This document shows positions 7,191-16,118 of a stretch of DNA of 64,000 nt, piece after piece. A program made the position numbers and the translations under genes. How positions within the stretch are numbered: position 1 is the first letter of the stretch; every line of letters starts with the position of its first letter. Under the pieces are notes generated by a model. That model was given only the letters and a program-made list of their open reading frames with translations. It searched no databases and was not told the origin of the DNA. Source of the DNA: Virgibacillus sp. NKC19-16 (GTDB lineage: Bacteria; Bacillota; Bacilli; Bacillales; Amphibacillaceae); assembly GCF_021560035.1 (NCBI RefSeq), contig NZ_CP074373.1, positions 3,282,001-3,346,000 on the forward strand, given 5' to 3'.

Positions 7191-10067
7191 TTACTCCCAG
7201 ATCTCAAGAAGTGCCTCAGCATGGTCCGTAAGCACAGTGGCCACTTCTTCAGAAATCTCTCCATTTGTCCCCAGGAAATCGAGTAATTGCTTAAAGCTAT
7301 TTAAGTGTCGAATAGCTTTATTCATGGAACCGGTAGATTCATAGTGACCAACAGAAGTTAAGTGCGTTTGCAAGTTTCTGACTGTTTCATCACTTTCTAT
7401 ATCGCCATCACTCCTGAATTCATCTACGAGCGTCTTCATGTCTTCAATACTTCTAGGCTCTGCTGACTCACCCAAAAATCCTCTTATTTCATCCTCCCCT
7501 TCGATTTGAATTGTGACGGTTGGACGCTGATCTGTTATCATCGTCTCATTTTCATCGATTATCACCATGAATGTCCGCTCTTCACTTTCATTTAGCAGGC
7601 CACGGCCGGTAAAGCTCGTCCAACCATCTGCAACTTGAATTTTTCCAAATCCGGTTGCAGCAAAATTTAAGTCTGAACTTTCATCTTGAACAGTGAATGA
7701 TCCATCAGCTTTTATATCCGCTTCATCCTGTTGAAGTGCAAATGCCATTTCCGCTTCTGCCAAAGAATCCGGTTCATCCATATCATAGAGTTCACCTTCT
7801 TCCTCTATGTCAACAGATTCCGTGGTCATAGGACGACTTGGCATGTTTGCAGCTCGCTTCAACGCCTTACCAGGATGCAAACCGGTTAATTCTCCATCTT
7901 CCAGGGCAAATTCGCCATTGACCAAAACATATTCGATTCCATCTGCATATTGTTTCGGTTCATCGAATGTTGCATTGTCAATGACGGTTTCCGGATCAAA
8001 AATCGTTATATCAGCTGCCATCCCTTCAGCAATAAATCCTCGATCCGTCATTCCAATAATGGTTGCCGGTAATCCGGTCATTTTTTGAACCATCGTTTCC
8101 CAATCTGTAAGTCCCTCTTCTCTTACATACTGACCAAGTGCTCGCGGCTGTGTTCCGTATCTTCTTGGATGGGTACTGTTTGATGTCGTAGCACCTCCAT
8201 CTGATGCAATTGCCGTCGTCGGGTTATCAAGAATCCGTTTAAAATCATCCTCGTGACCGAAATTATAAATGGATCTCAAACTTCCTTCTGTCTCTAAAAT
8301 CCTCATGGTTGTTTCACCTGGCGTCAATTCTTCTTCCTCTCCATCGTCTTGTGGCGCAGGTATTTCCTGTACCATGTCCCACTCCTCTGGTTCTTCGTTC
8401 TCATCATTCCATAGGCGTACCATCAGCTGATCATCTTCAACACGAATTCTCAATGATTGCCAATCGTTTGTCATATTGGCGTCCACACTGCCATAATTCG
8501 TTGAACTCCCATCCTCTCTTCCATATAAAACAAGATTGTCATTTCCAAGATGTAATTCAATACCATAACCATTTACAGGGAAAGAACTTCCTGAACTAAA
8601 ATCATCAGCTTGTAGCCAGAATCTGATTCGCTGGTTGTTTCCTGTTTCACTGACTTTAAAGCGCATGTACGCTTCACTATTGTTCTCCAATTCATCCATT
8701 ACAGGTGTGACTTTTCCATAAGCACTCGCGTTACCTTGCATTCTTTCATCGATTTCAATTTTTCCGACATCTTCTTCTACAAGATAGCTTACCGCATTGG
8801 ATGGATAGGAAAATAATTGTTCGAATGATTCGGATTCCCATTCCTCACTACTGGTAAAATCATAGTCAAACGCCGTATTTCCATCTAAATCCTGAATGTT
8901 TAATTCATCAATATCAAAAGTTATGTCACTGTCATAGTCAAAGTTGAGAAAACCTAACAGTGCTTGTCCATTTCTGTCATAATTGAAACCTTCTTCCATA
9001 TAATCAGCAAGTGTCATTTGCCTGGTAGGAAAATATACATCTTCCGGTCCTTCTACCCGGCTATGCATAATTTCCTCAATTTCCTCTGCAATTTGCGGAC
9101 GAAGCTCTGGATCAGCAAATCGTTCCAGCATCGCATCCCATCCTCCATCTTCTACCCATGGGGGAACAATTGCCGTTAGGCCTGTCTGACTGCGAAGGTA
9201 TGGGTAAACGTCAGCTGTAGCATAGGTTCCACGTGCATTTGCTTCTTCGATCAGCCCAACTGTTTCAGCGGATTTACCCCAGTTATCCGGCCCCATTACC
9301 TTCATATGTGTAATATGAGGAGCGAGCCCTGCTTCTTCTCCAATTTCAATTGTTTCAGCTGTTGCTTCTACAACTTCATTGTTTTCATTACGAATGTGAT
9401 GCGGGAAATTTGTGCGCCATTCGCTTGCAGCACTTACGACATCAATTACTTCCTCCGTTGTTGAATAATAAGCTGGTCTGTAGAATAGCCCGGCAGAAAC
9501 ACCATAAGCTCCATCTTCCATTGCCTCTGTAACTAACCCTTGCATTTCACTGATTTCTGCTTCCGTTGCCCGTCGATCCTCTTCACCAACTACTTCTTCC
9601 CAGACGGAATTAAATCCAATATAAGCCCCAATGTTTATTCCCAGGCCATCTTCTTCAAGCGCAAAACGCTCCTGAAGATCTGTAGGCCCTCCTCCATCAA
9701 CATTTAACAGCTCCGTCGTAACACCTTGCGTAAGGGAACTTTGCGCTTCTTGAAGAGCTGACGTTGATGCGTGACTGTGCAGATCAATAAATCCGGGTGC
9801 TACAAACAGCCCATTTGCATCCACTTCTTTTTCAGCAGCATAATTCTCCAAATTGCCGATACGAGCGATAATTCCATCTCGTATTCCGATGTCTGCATCA
9901 TATTTCGGGAGACCAGAACCATCAATGACCGTCCCATTTCTGATAATTTTGTCAAAACCCATATCACCCTGAGACTGCGCAGCATTTCCAACGGAAGCCT
10001 GTAAAAACGTACCTAATAGTAATACAACCATTACCGCCATTATCAACGTTTGACGTAGCCTAAACAT
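7191..10067 (-). CDS. Secreted N-acyl-D-amino-acid deacylase with inserted LamG-like module and C-terminal FIMAH
   Basis: An exported 958-residue amidohydrolase of the D-aminoacylase type. AGGAGG lies 1 nt from the first ATG (10073) but 7 nt from the ATG at 10067, so I chose the latter. After the signal peptide comes the barrel start with FIDLHSHAS (metal ligands H97, H99), ITHMK near 253, ASDGG near 622 and a beta-sandwich end (ADITIFDPE). About residues 367-576 interrupt the barrel with a LamG-like domain homologous to the C-terminal module of the 4107-6800 product, but with its last strands placed first (see findings). After the barrel come a beta-rich segment of unknown type (about 780-865) and FIMAH (874-958). 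Predicted action: release of D-amino acids from N-acyl derivatives outside the cell. Confidence 0.87.
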   Translation of the reverse strand: MFRLRQTLIMAVMVVLLLGTFLQASVGNAAQSQGDMGFDKIIRNGTVIDGSGLPKYDADIGIRDGIIARIGNLENYAAEKEVDANGLFVAPGFIDLHSHASTSALQEAQSSLTQGVTTELLNVDGGGPTDLQERFALEEDGLGINIGAYIGFNSVWEEVVGEEDRRATEAEISEMQGLVTEAMEDGAYGVSAGLFYRPAYYSTTEEVIDVVSAASEWRTNFPHHIRNENNEVVEATAETIEIGEEAGLAPHITHMKVMGPDNWGKSAETVGLIEEANARGTYATADVYPYLRSQTGLTAIVPPWVEDGGWDAMLERFADPELRPQIAEEIEEIMHSRVEGPEDVYFPTRQMTLADYMEEGFNYDRNGQALLGFLNFDYDSDITFDIDELNIQDLDGNTAFDYDFTSSEEWESESFEQLFSYPSNAVSYLVEEDVGKIEIDERMQGNASAYGKVTPVMDELENNSEAYMRFKVSETGNNQRIRFWLQADDFSSGSSFPVNGYGIELHLGNDNLVLYGREDGSSTNYGSVDANMTNDWQSLRIRVEDDQLMVRLWNDENEEPEEWDMVQEIPAPQDDGEEEELTPGETTMRILETEGSLRSIYNFGHEDDFKRILDNPTTAIASDGGATTSNSTHPRRYGTQPRALGQYVREEGLTDWETMVQKMTGLPATIIGMTDRGFIAEGMAADITIFDPETVIDNATFDEPKQYADGIEYVLVNGEFALEDGELTGLHPGKALKRAANMPSRPMTTESVDIEEEGELYDMDEPDSLAEAEMAFALQQDEADIKADGSFTVQDESSDLNFAATGFGKIQVADGWTSFTGRGLLNESEERTFMVIIDENETMITDQRPTVTIQIEGEDEIRGFLGESAEPRSIEDMKTLVDEFRSDGDIESDETVRNLQTHLTSVGHYESTGSMNKAIRHLNSFKQLLDFLGTNGEISEEVATVLTDHAEALLEIWE

Positions 10068-10202
10068 GATCATTCCTCCTTCTCATTATCAGGACTGATT
10101 CGTTGTCTGCTATATAGCAGAGCAGCCTTTCACCTGCCCTGCCCATTTATAGGTACCTTTCAATAGATTGCTTCTACTCACGCCCTATTCCTACAGTCCA
10201 TT

Positions 10203-12227
10203 CTACTCCCATTCCTCCAATAAAACATCAGCAGCCGCCATCAACTCCTCATAAGCATCATCCGAAATCAATCCATTATCGTTCTGATACTCAACCAGCA
10301 ACTTAAATCCATCCAGATGTTCTATTGCTTTATCCATGTTATCTGTATTTTCATAGTGTTCTAGCGCCGCTAAGTGAGTTTCCACATGACGGATGGCGCC
10401 TTCATCATTAAATTCGCCGTCATCTTTTAATTCATCCACTAGATATTGCAAATAGGCAACGGTTGACTCGTTCGGTGGCAAATCACCGGATGAAATACCT
10501 ATAGCTTTTCCTTCTCTACTCGAATCTGCGGCACCCATGTAATGCCCACTTTCAAGGTCGAGTAATAAACTGTTGACGTTTCCGATTTCACCTGGGTTTG
10601 ATTCCCATTCATGCCCCATTTGCTCGAGTTGCTCCCTAACATCTGTCGGTATGCCTGACTCCCAGCGGATACTCGGATATTCATTGCTATAGATTCTTGG
10701 TTCTTCAATGGCATCCTTAAGCTCCATATCATACCCAATCACATTGACAATCGTTTGCAAGACGGATGTGATAATGGTAGTTCCACCCGGTGAGCCAACT
10801 GTCATGAAAGGTTCACCATCTTCTAAAACAATCGTCGGTGTCATGCTGCTTAACGGACGCTTGTTTGGCTGAACTTCATTTGCCCCGCCTGGAACCGCGT
10901 CAAAATCCGTTAATTCATTATTCAGCATAATGCCGTAATCTGGTACCATTATCCCTGATCCGAATACTTGTTCAATCGTTGTTGTATAGGAAACAAGATT
11001 CCCTTCACTATCAGCAACAGTAAAATGTGTTGTTTCGCCATCTGTTTTGTCATTAACTTTTTCACTTACCTCAGATGGCTCTCCTTCCTGGTAATCCCAA
11101 GGGTTTCCTGGCTGAACATTATCATTTGCCTGATTTGGATCAATCAATTCAACCCTGCTATCAATATAATCAGGATGAAGCAGCCCTTCAGCTGGTACAT
11201 CGACAAATTCAGGATCGCCCATATAGGCACCTCTATCCGCATAGGCGAGGTGCATCACTTCGGCCATATGATGATATTTTTCAGCTGATTGAACGCCATA
11301 TTGTGTCAGGTCCATTTGTTCAAACATTTCCAGCATTTGCAGCAAGGTCAGACCGCCGGAACTTGGCGGGGCCATGGATGCGATATCATATCCCCTGTAA
11401 TCACCCCATACCGGAGCTTCATGGGTCACATCATAGTTGCTGAGATCATCCGCTGTCATACTGCCATCACGTTTTTCGACCTCTTCGGCAAGCGCTTCAC
11501 CAATTTCTCCATCGTAAAACGCATCGGTCCCCTGCTCGCTAATCAGCCTGAACGTATCAGCCAAATCCTCTTGAACAAGCAGTTCACCCTCTTCTAATGG
11601 GTCGCCATCAGGCAGGAAAACTTCACTTGCTGCCGTATTTGACAGTTTTTCCTCATTACTAGCAATGTCGTCAGCAAGCACCCAGTTCACTTCAACTCCT
11701 TCTTCCGCCATTTCAATGGAAGGTTCCAGTAGCTCGTCCATGGAACGTGTGCCCCATTGATCAAGAGCGGTTTCAAGGCCTTTTAGTGTTCCTGGTACAC
11801 CAACTGATTTACCACTGCGGACCCGTTCCTGAAAAGGAATCACATTACCGTCTTCATCAAGAAACATATCGGGCGTTGCGCCTGCTGGGGCCCGCTCCCT
11901 GCTGTTAATGGCCGACACTTCTTCCGTCTCGGCATCATAGTACATCAGAAAGCCACCACCGCCGATTCCAGACATCATTGGTTCATTAACATTTAAGGCA
12001 AATTGAATCGCAACAGCCGCATCAACGGCATTGCCGCCTTCCTTTAACACATCTGCTCCAACCTCAGAGGCTAATGGATGTGAGGTCACGACCATACCGT
12101 AGTCGCCCTCTGCCGTTTGTTCATCTTTTATGCCCTGTGCACTAGCAGTTAATCCTGCTGGTGTCAAAATATTGATGATTAGTAACAGTGACATAAAGAT
12201 TGATAATATTATAGATTTATTCTTCAC
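10203..12227 (-). CDS. ggt: Secreted gamma-glutamyltransferase with C-terminal FIMAH domain
   Basis: A 674-residue gamma-glutamyltranspeptidase, an N-terminal nucleophile hydrolase that cleaves or transfers gamma-glutamyl groups (glutathione, poly-gamma-glutamate, gamma-glutamyl peptides). A signal peptide occupies about residues 1-30. The autoprocessing/catalytic threonine is T399 in GETTHFTV, the glycine pair of the oxyanion region is in VGSPGG (478-482), and the MSGIGGGGF motif of the large subunit is at 85-93. The enzyme proper ends near residue 575; FIMAH fills about 590-674, so it is longer than ordinary Bacillus GGT. Start is GTG (12225-12227) with AAAGGGG upstream. It probably acts as a secreted or surface enzyme in gamma-glutamyl peptide use. 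Confidence 0.93.
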   Translation of the reverse strand: MKNKSIILSIFMSLLLIINILTPAGLTASAQGIKDEQTAEGDYGMVVTSHPLASEVGADVLKEGGNAVDAAVAIQFALNVNEPMMSGIGGGGFLMYYDAETEEVSAINSRERAPAGATPDMFLDEDGNVIPFQERVRSGKSVGVPGTLKGLETALDQWGTRSMDELLEPSIEMAEEGVEVNWVLADDIASNEEKLSNTAASEVFLPDGDPLEEGELLVQEDLADTFRLISEQGTDAFYDGEIGEALAEEVEKRDGSMTADDLSNYDVTHEAPVWGDYRGYDIASMAPPSSGGLTLLQMLEMFEQMDLTQYGVQSAEKYHHMAEVMHLAYADRGAYMGDPEFVDVPAEGLLHPDYIDSRVELIDPNQANDNVQPGNPWDYQEGEPSEVSEKVNDKTDGETTHFTVADSEGNLVSYTTTIEQVFGSGIMVPDYGIMLNNELTDFDAVPGGANEVQPNKRPLSSMTPTIVLEDGEPFMTVGSPGGTTIITSVLQTIVNVIGYDMELKDAIEEPRIYSNEYPSIRWESGIPTDVREQLEQMGHEWESNPGEIGNVNSLLLDLESGHYMGAADSSREGKAIGISSGDLPPNESTVAYLQYLVDELKDDGEFNDEGAIRHVETHLAALEHYENTDNMDKAIEHLDGFKLLVEYQNDNGLISDDAYEELMAAADVLLEEWE

Positions 12228-12276
12228 AATAAAACCCCTTTCTGTGTTTATAGGATTGAAATTTTTTAACCTATCA

Positions 12277-12381
12277 CTATTTCCTTATCAAATAATCTGC
12301 ATCTGTTATGAGTGTTTCATAGGCTTCTTCTGAATTAATGCTTTTTTCTGCTGAACATCCAGCACTTTTTTAAAGCTTGCT
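12277..12381 (-). pseudogene. Relic of a FIMAH domain with a frameshift
   Basis: On the minus strand the bases encode SFKKVLDVQQKKALI and then, after a one-base shift, SEEAYETLITDADYLIRK followed by a stop (12277-12279). Joined, this is the second half of a FIMAH domain; one T lost from an ATTT-type run explains the shift. No enzyme domain precedes it within 12382-12507, which has no other feature I recognise. Confidence 0.7.
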
Positions 12382-12507
12382 ATGTTTGGACGTCTTTTCC
12401 CCCTAAGTCTTGTCTTCTTAATGGCTTACTGCAGAGGGATATTTCCCCCTGGTAAAATATAGTTGCTCCCAGTGCGTTTCCATGATCAAATCTATTAGAC
12501 TAACACA

Positions 12508-14286
12508 CTACTGCCATTGCTCCAATAAATTATCAGATGCAGCCATTAATGCTTCGTGAGCCATCTCAGAAATCATGTCGTTATCCTTCTGATGTTCAAT
12601 CAGTGTCCTAAATCCGTTTAGATGTTTAATCGCTTTGTCCATGGTGTTTTCATATTGAACAAGTGCATTTAAATGCATTTCTGCCTGGCGTACTGCTCGC
12701 TCGTCGACGAATTCTTCCCCTTCAGCCAATTCACCAACAAGATTTTGCAAATCCGCAACTGTTGGCTCTTCTGGCTCCTCCGGCTGTGAATCTTCCTCTC
12801 CATGCTTTGCCAGTACTGTCGCAATCTCATCCTCAATACCCTTCACCGATGATGCCAGGTAATTATTAAACATAATTGAGAAGGTCAGCTTTTCTTCATC
12901 CGCTGTAGTGACATAGCCGGACAAAGCGGATACGCCGGTCAGCGAGCCTGTTTTCGCCAATACGTTATCTTTAGCAGGGGCTTCGGTCATCCGGTATCTT
13001 AGTGTACCGCCGACGAAACGTTCTGGATGGCCGGCGACTGGCAGGGATTCTTCAAATGCCGGGTACCAGCTCTCGTCTTGAATCCCGTACAGCATTTCGG
13101 TAAACTCGTTGGCCGGGATCATGTTTTTATGCGACATGCCAGAACCATCGCGGAGGAGCATCGTATCGGTGTTCATACCAAAGTCTGCCACCGTTTCCTC
13201 AAGCACGTCCAGCCCAGCATCCCAGCTTCCTTCCCCTTCCAGCACTTTGCCCATTTCTTTTACTAGCACTTCACCATGCCCGTTATTGCTCAGTTTCATA
13301 AACCGGGTGTAGATGTCCTCGATTGGCTGGGACTGTTTTTCTACTAACAGGTCTGCATCCTCCGGTGTCGGGCCAAATGTGACGGATGAATCACCAATCA
13401 TTTGGATACCCTGTTCCTCCAGGGATTTTTTAAACACATCCATCGCATACCCGGTTGGCTCCCATATGGATACCCATGATTTGGAGTTCGATCCATCAAC
13501 TGGCATCTCTCCTTCAATTACAATTTCGTTGTTTCCATGCTGCCGTTGGATGGAAATATCTTTATCCTCTGAGGATACCACCATTTCCGTGTTGTTTATG
13601 ATATTGACATAATCCGTCTCCGGTGTGACTTTCACCTCTGCTTGTCCGCCCGCTTCTTCTGATGCCATGACCTCTACTACGACAGTGCCGGCATCATAAT
13701 CGGTGTCTGGGGCAAGGGTGAGGGCGGAGATTTGTGCGCCAGTGTAGAACGGCTCATCCGACCAGTTGAGATCCTGCGAAAGACGGACATCGTCATACCA
13801 GGTGTCGTCTCCCACGAGATCCCCTCTAATCTGATCAATTCCCTGCTCCTTCAGATCTTGGGCAAACTGATCAAGGTCTTCTTTCATCAGCGTCGGGTCG
13901 CCTTTCCCTTTCAGATAAAGGTCGCCGTGTAGTGCCGATCCCTGCACATTGCCATCAGTCCATACCTCTGTGGAAAACCGATAATCCGGACCAAGGGTTT
14001 CCATTGCAGCCGCTCCACTCAACAGTTTCATATTGGAGGCCGGGTGCAGCCGAATGTCGCCATTTTCTTCATAAATCACCTCGCCCGTTTCCGCACTCCG
14101 CACACTGACACCAGTAACCGCACCGTCCAGCCGCGCGTCATCCAACACCTCATCAATCTTCTCCTCTAGATTGCCAGTTTCCTCCTGGGAGGCTTTTACC
14201 AACACGTTGTTTCCCTGCTGCATCAGTGGCAGGATCAAAAGCATCACAGCGATCAGCAGAAAGGGAATTAGTCGTTTTGCCCGCAT
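12508..14286 (-). CDS. dacB: D-alanyl-D-alanine carboxypeptidase/endopeptidase (S13, PBP4 type) with C-terminal FIMAH
   Basis: A 592-residue class C low-molecular-weight penicillin-binding protein. The three active-site motifs are complete: S84-x-x-K87 (ASNMK), S333-N-N335 (KLSNNGHG) and K445-T-G (AKTGSLTG). A hydrophobic N-terminal segment (about 6-24) serves as signal or anchor. The large insertion between the first two motifs is typical of PBP4/DacB. A Pro/Glu linker (about 500-508) leads to FIMAH (508-592). Such enzymes remove the terminal D-alanine from muropeptides and open cross-links. By eye its bases look more GC-rich than those of its neighbours, perhaps a sign of separate origin. 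The symbol is by family, not proven orthology with B. subtilis dacB. Confidence 0.9.
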   Translation of the reverse strand: MRAKRLIPFLLIAVMLLILPLMQQGNNVLVKASQEETGNLEEKIDEVLDDARLDGAVTGVSVRSAETGEVIYEENGDIRLHPASNMKLLSGAAAMETLGPDYRFSTEVWTDGNVQGSALHGDLYLKGKGDPTLMKEDLDQFAQDLKEQGIDQIRGDLVGDDTWYDDVRLSQDLNWSDEPFYTGAQISALTLAPDTDYDAGTVVVEVMASEEAGGQAEVKVTPETDYVNIINNTEMVVSSEDKDISIQRQHGNNEIVIEGEMPVDGSNSKSWVSIWEPTGYAMDVFKKSLEEQGIQMIGDSSVTFGPTPEDADLLVEKQSQPIEDIYTRFMKLSNNGHGEVLVKEMGKVLEGEGSWDAGLDVLEETVADFGMNTDTMLLRDGSGMSHKNMIPANEFTEMLYGIQDESWYPAFEESLPVAGHPERFVGGTLRYRMTEAPAKDNVLAKTGSLTGVSALSGYVTTADEEKLTFSIMFNNYLASSVKGIEDEIATVLAKHGEEDSQPEEPEEPTVADLQNLVGELAEGEEFVDERAVRQAEMHLNALVQYENTMDKAIKHLNGFRTLIEHQKDNDMISEMAHEALMAASDNLLEQWQ

Positions 14287-14331
14287 TTTACCGTCACTTC
14301 CTTCCTTTTTTTGAAAGCGTGTTTAAACCTA

Positions 14332-15813
14332 TTAACTATCCCATTTTCCGATCAAATAATCCGCATTTTTTTGGAGTGTTTCATAGGCCTCTTCAGAAAT
14401 GAATTCATTTTCCCGCTGATAATCCAGCAATCTTTGAAAGCCTTCCATATGTTTCACGATCTTTTCTGCAGAGCCCGTACCCTCATAATGACTGATAGCG
14501 GTTAGATGCACCTGCAATGTTCGGACATCTTCATCGCTTAAAAATTCGTCCTCGGCTGCAAAATCATCTACAAGTTCATTCATCGCATGAGCACTCCATG
14601 CGTTAATGGCATCAGCCGTCTTCTGGGCCACTGCCTGACGTAACGGATTGGTGGACGGTGCTTCCCTTGTAGGGTGGACTTTGTTTGTCAGTAAAATCGC
14701 TACTGCATCTTTGCTTGGACTAATTACGATCGATGTGCCAGTAAAACCGGTATGGCCTAGTGTTGATGGTTCAGATAAAGCCCCCATATACCAATCCTGG
14801 TTCAGTTCCCAAGCTAAACTATGCGCATTACCAGGAAAATCAGGCAGCTGATTCGTTTCCATTTTTTCCACGGTCTCCGTCTTCAAAATGCGTGTGCCAT
14901 CATATTGACCATCATTGAGAATCATTTGTACAAATACCGCTAAATCTTGGGCTGTTGAAAACAGACCGGCGTGACCAGCAATTCCGTCCATCGCCCAGGC
15001 GTTTTCATCATGCACCTCACCCCAAACAATCTCTCGCTCCGTCTGTGGCTGATACTCGGTTGCAGCAATACGGTTCTTTAATGATTCGGGCGGATTGAAC
15101 ATCGTATTGGCCATTCCAAGCGGTTCGGTAATATACGTTTGAATATATTGGTCAAGCCGTTTGCCGGAGATTTGCTCGATTAATGCCCCAATTGTGATCA
15201 TGTTCAAGTCGCTGTACCCGTAATGTGTGCCGGGCTCGTGCTCTAATGCAGTCGAGAATACTTCTGCATAAGCTTCCTCACGTGAATCCGTTGTTTGATA
15301 AAGCGGAATCCACGCCGGAAAGCCGGATGTGTGTGTCAGCAATTGTCTGATTGTGACATCAGATTTCCCATTTTGGGCAAATTCAGGAATGTATTCCGCT
15401 ACTGGATCATCTAGATTAAATGCACCCTGTTCGTATAAATGCATCGCAGCTGTTGCTGTAAACACTTTGGTAATAGAAGCTAAATCAAATATCGTATCGG
15501 TTTGCATTTCCACCGGGTTTTCCATTTCTGTAAAATCATCGTCCAAATAGCGCGCCGCATATCCGTAGGCATCTTCTTTAACAATTGTTCCGGAGCGGGC
15601 TACCAAAGTGACAGCCCCCGGCATGTATCTATCAGTGATCCCCTGCTCAATAACTCCATCGATTTCATCTAATGGCTGCTGCAACATTTGCACGCTGCTT
15701 GCCGGTCCGGGCTGTACTAAGGGCGTGGCAGCCCCAGCTTTTCCAGCGCCTGCCTGGAACAACGAAGCGAATAGTAGACAAGTCAACGTTACTGAAATGA
15801 GCCTGTATTTCAT
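14332..15813 (-). CDS. Secreted serine hydrolase of the beta-lactamase/AmiE (YbbE) fold with C-terminal FIMAH
   Basis: A 493-residue exported protein (signal peptide about 1-28). It has the class C beta-lactamase fold motifs: S113-I-T-K116, Y200-S-D (position of YxN) and H354-T-G in place of KTG. The catalytic part ends near 405 and FIMAH covers about 408-492. In B. subtilis a relative (AmiE/YbbE) sits next to NagZ (YbbD) and removes the stem peptide from MurNAc in muropeptide recovery. Here too the gene lies immediately downstream of a NagZ gene on the same strand, so a muropeptide amidase role is likely, but an esterase or D-peptidase is possible. A strong ribosome site (GAGAGGAG) precedes ATG. 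Confidence 0.87.
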   Translation of the reverse strand: MKYRLISVTLTCLLFASLFQAGAGKAGAATPLVQPGPASSVQMLQQPLDEIDGVIEQGITDRYMPGAVTLVARSGTIVKEDAYGYAARYLDDDFTEMENPVEMQTDTIFDLASITKVFTATAAMHLYEQGAFNLDDPVAEYIPEFAQNGKSDVTIRQLLTHTSGFPAWIPLYQTTDSREEAYAEVFSTALEHEPGTHYGYSDLNMITIGALIEQISGKRLDQYIQTYITEPLGMANTMFNPPESLKNRIAATEYQPQTEREIVWGEVHDENAWAMDGIAGHAGLFSTAQDLAVFVQMILNDGQYDGTRILKTETVEKMETNQLPDFPGNAHSLAWELNQDWYMGALSEPSTLGHTGFTGTSIVISPSKDAVAILLTNKVHPTREAPSTNPLRQAVAQKTADAINAWSAHAMNELVDDFAAEDEFLSDEDVRTLQVHLTAISHYEGTGSAEKIVKHMEGFQRLLDYQRENEFISEEAYETLQKNADYLIGKWDS

Positions 15814-16066
15814 CCTTGTTTCTCCTCTCTAAGGAATTCATTATCCCGCCGCAAAAAGCACTTTGGTTGTTCAATTGCAGAACTATGCCCACTGTTCAAT
15901 CATAAATTACACCCTAGACTTGAGTGTCTGACCTGCAATCCCTTCACTTCAAACGAACGGAAACGAAACAGAATCAGAATAGCTAATTGCCTCAAGATAG
16001 TCTTATAACCACGAAAACAATGAATCTATCAAATGAAGATACCTAACATCCATCGGTAGTTAAGAA

Positions 16067-16107
16067 GCAGCCGTTCTTACGGATTTTTATACGGAAAGAA
16101 CGGCTGC
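16067..16107 (-). terminator. Probable terminator of the NagZ-M28 gene
   Basis: Perfect 12-bp arms GCAGCCGTTCTT (16067-16078) and AAGAACGGCTGC (16096-16107) lie 11 bp after the stop codon. The following T-run is weak (TTCTTAAC). The remaining 15814-16066 shows no gene or relic. Confidence 0.7.
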
Positions 16108-16118
16108 CCATTGTGACA

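Noticed and set aside
12508-14286. Horizontal transfer of the dacB-FIMAH gene because of higher GC
   Set aside because: The GC difference was judged only by eye and the FIMAH domain fits the neighbours, so I do not claim transfer.
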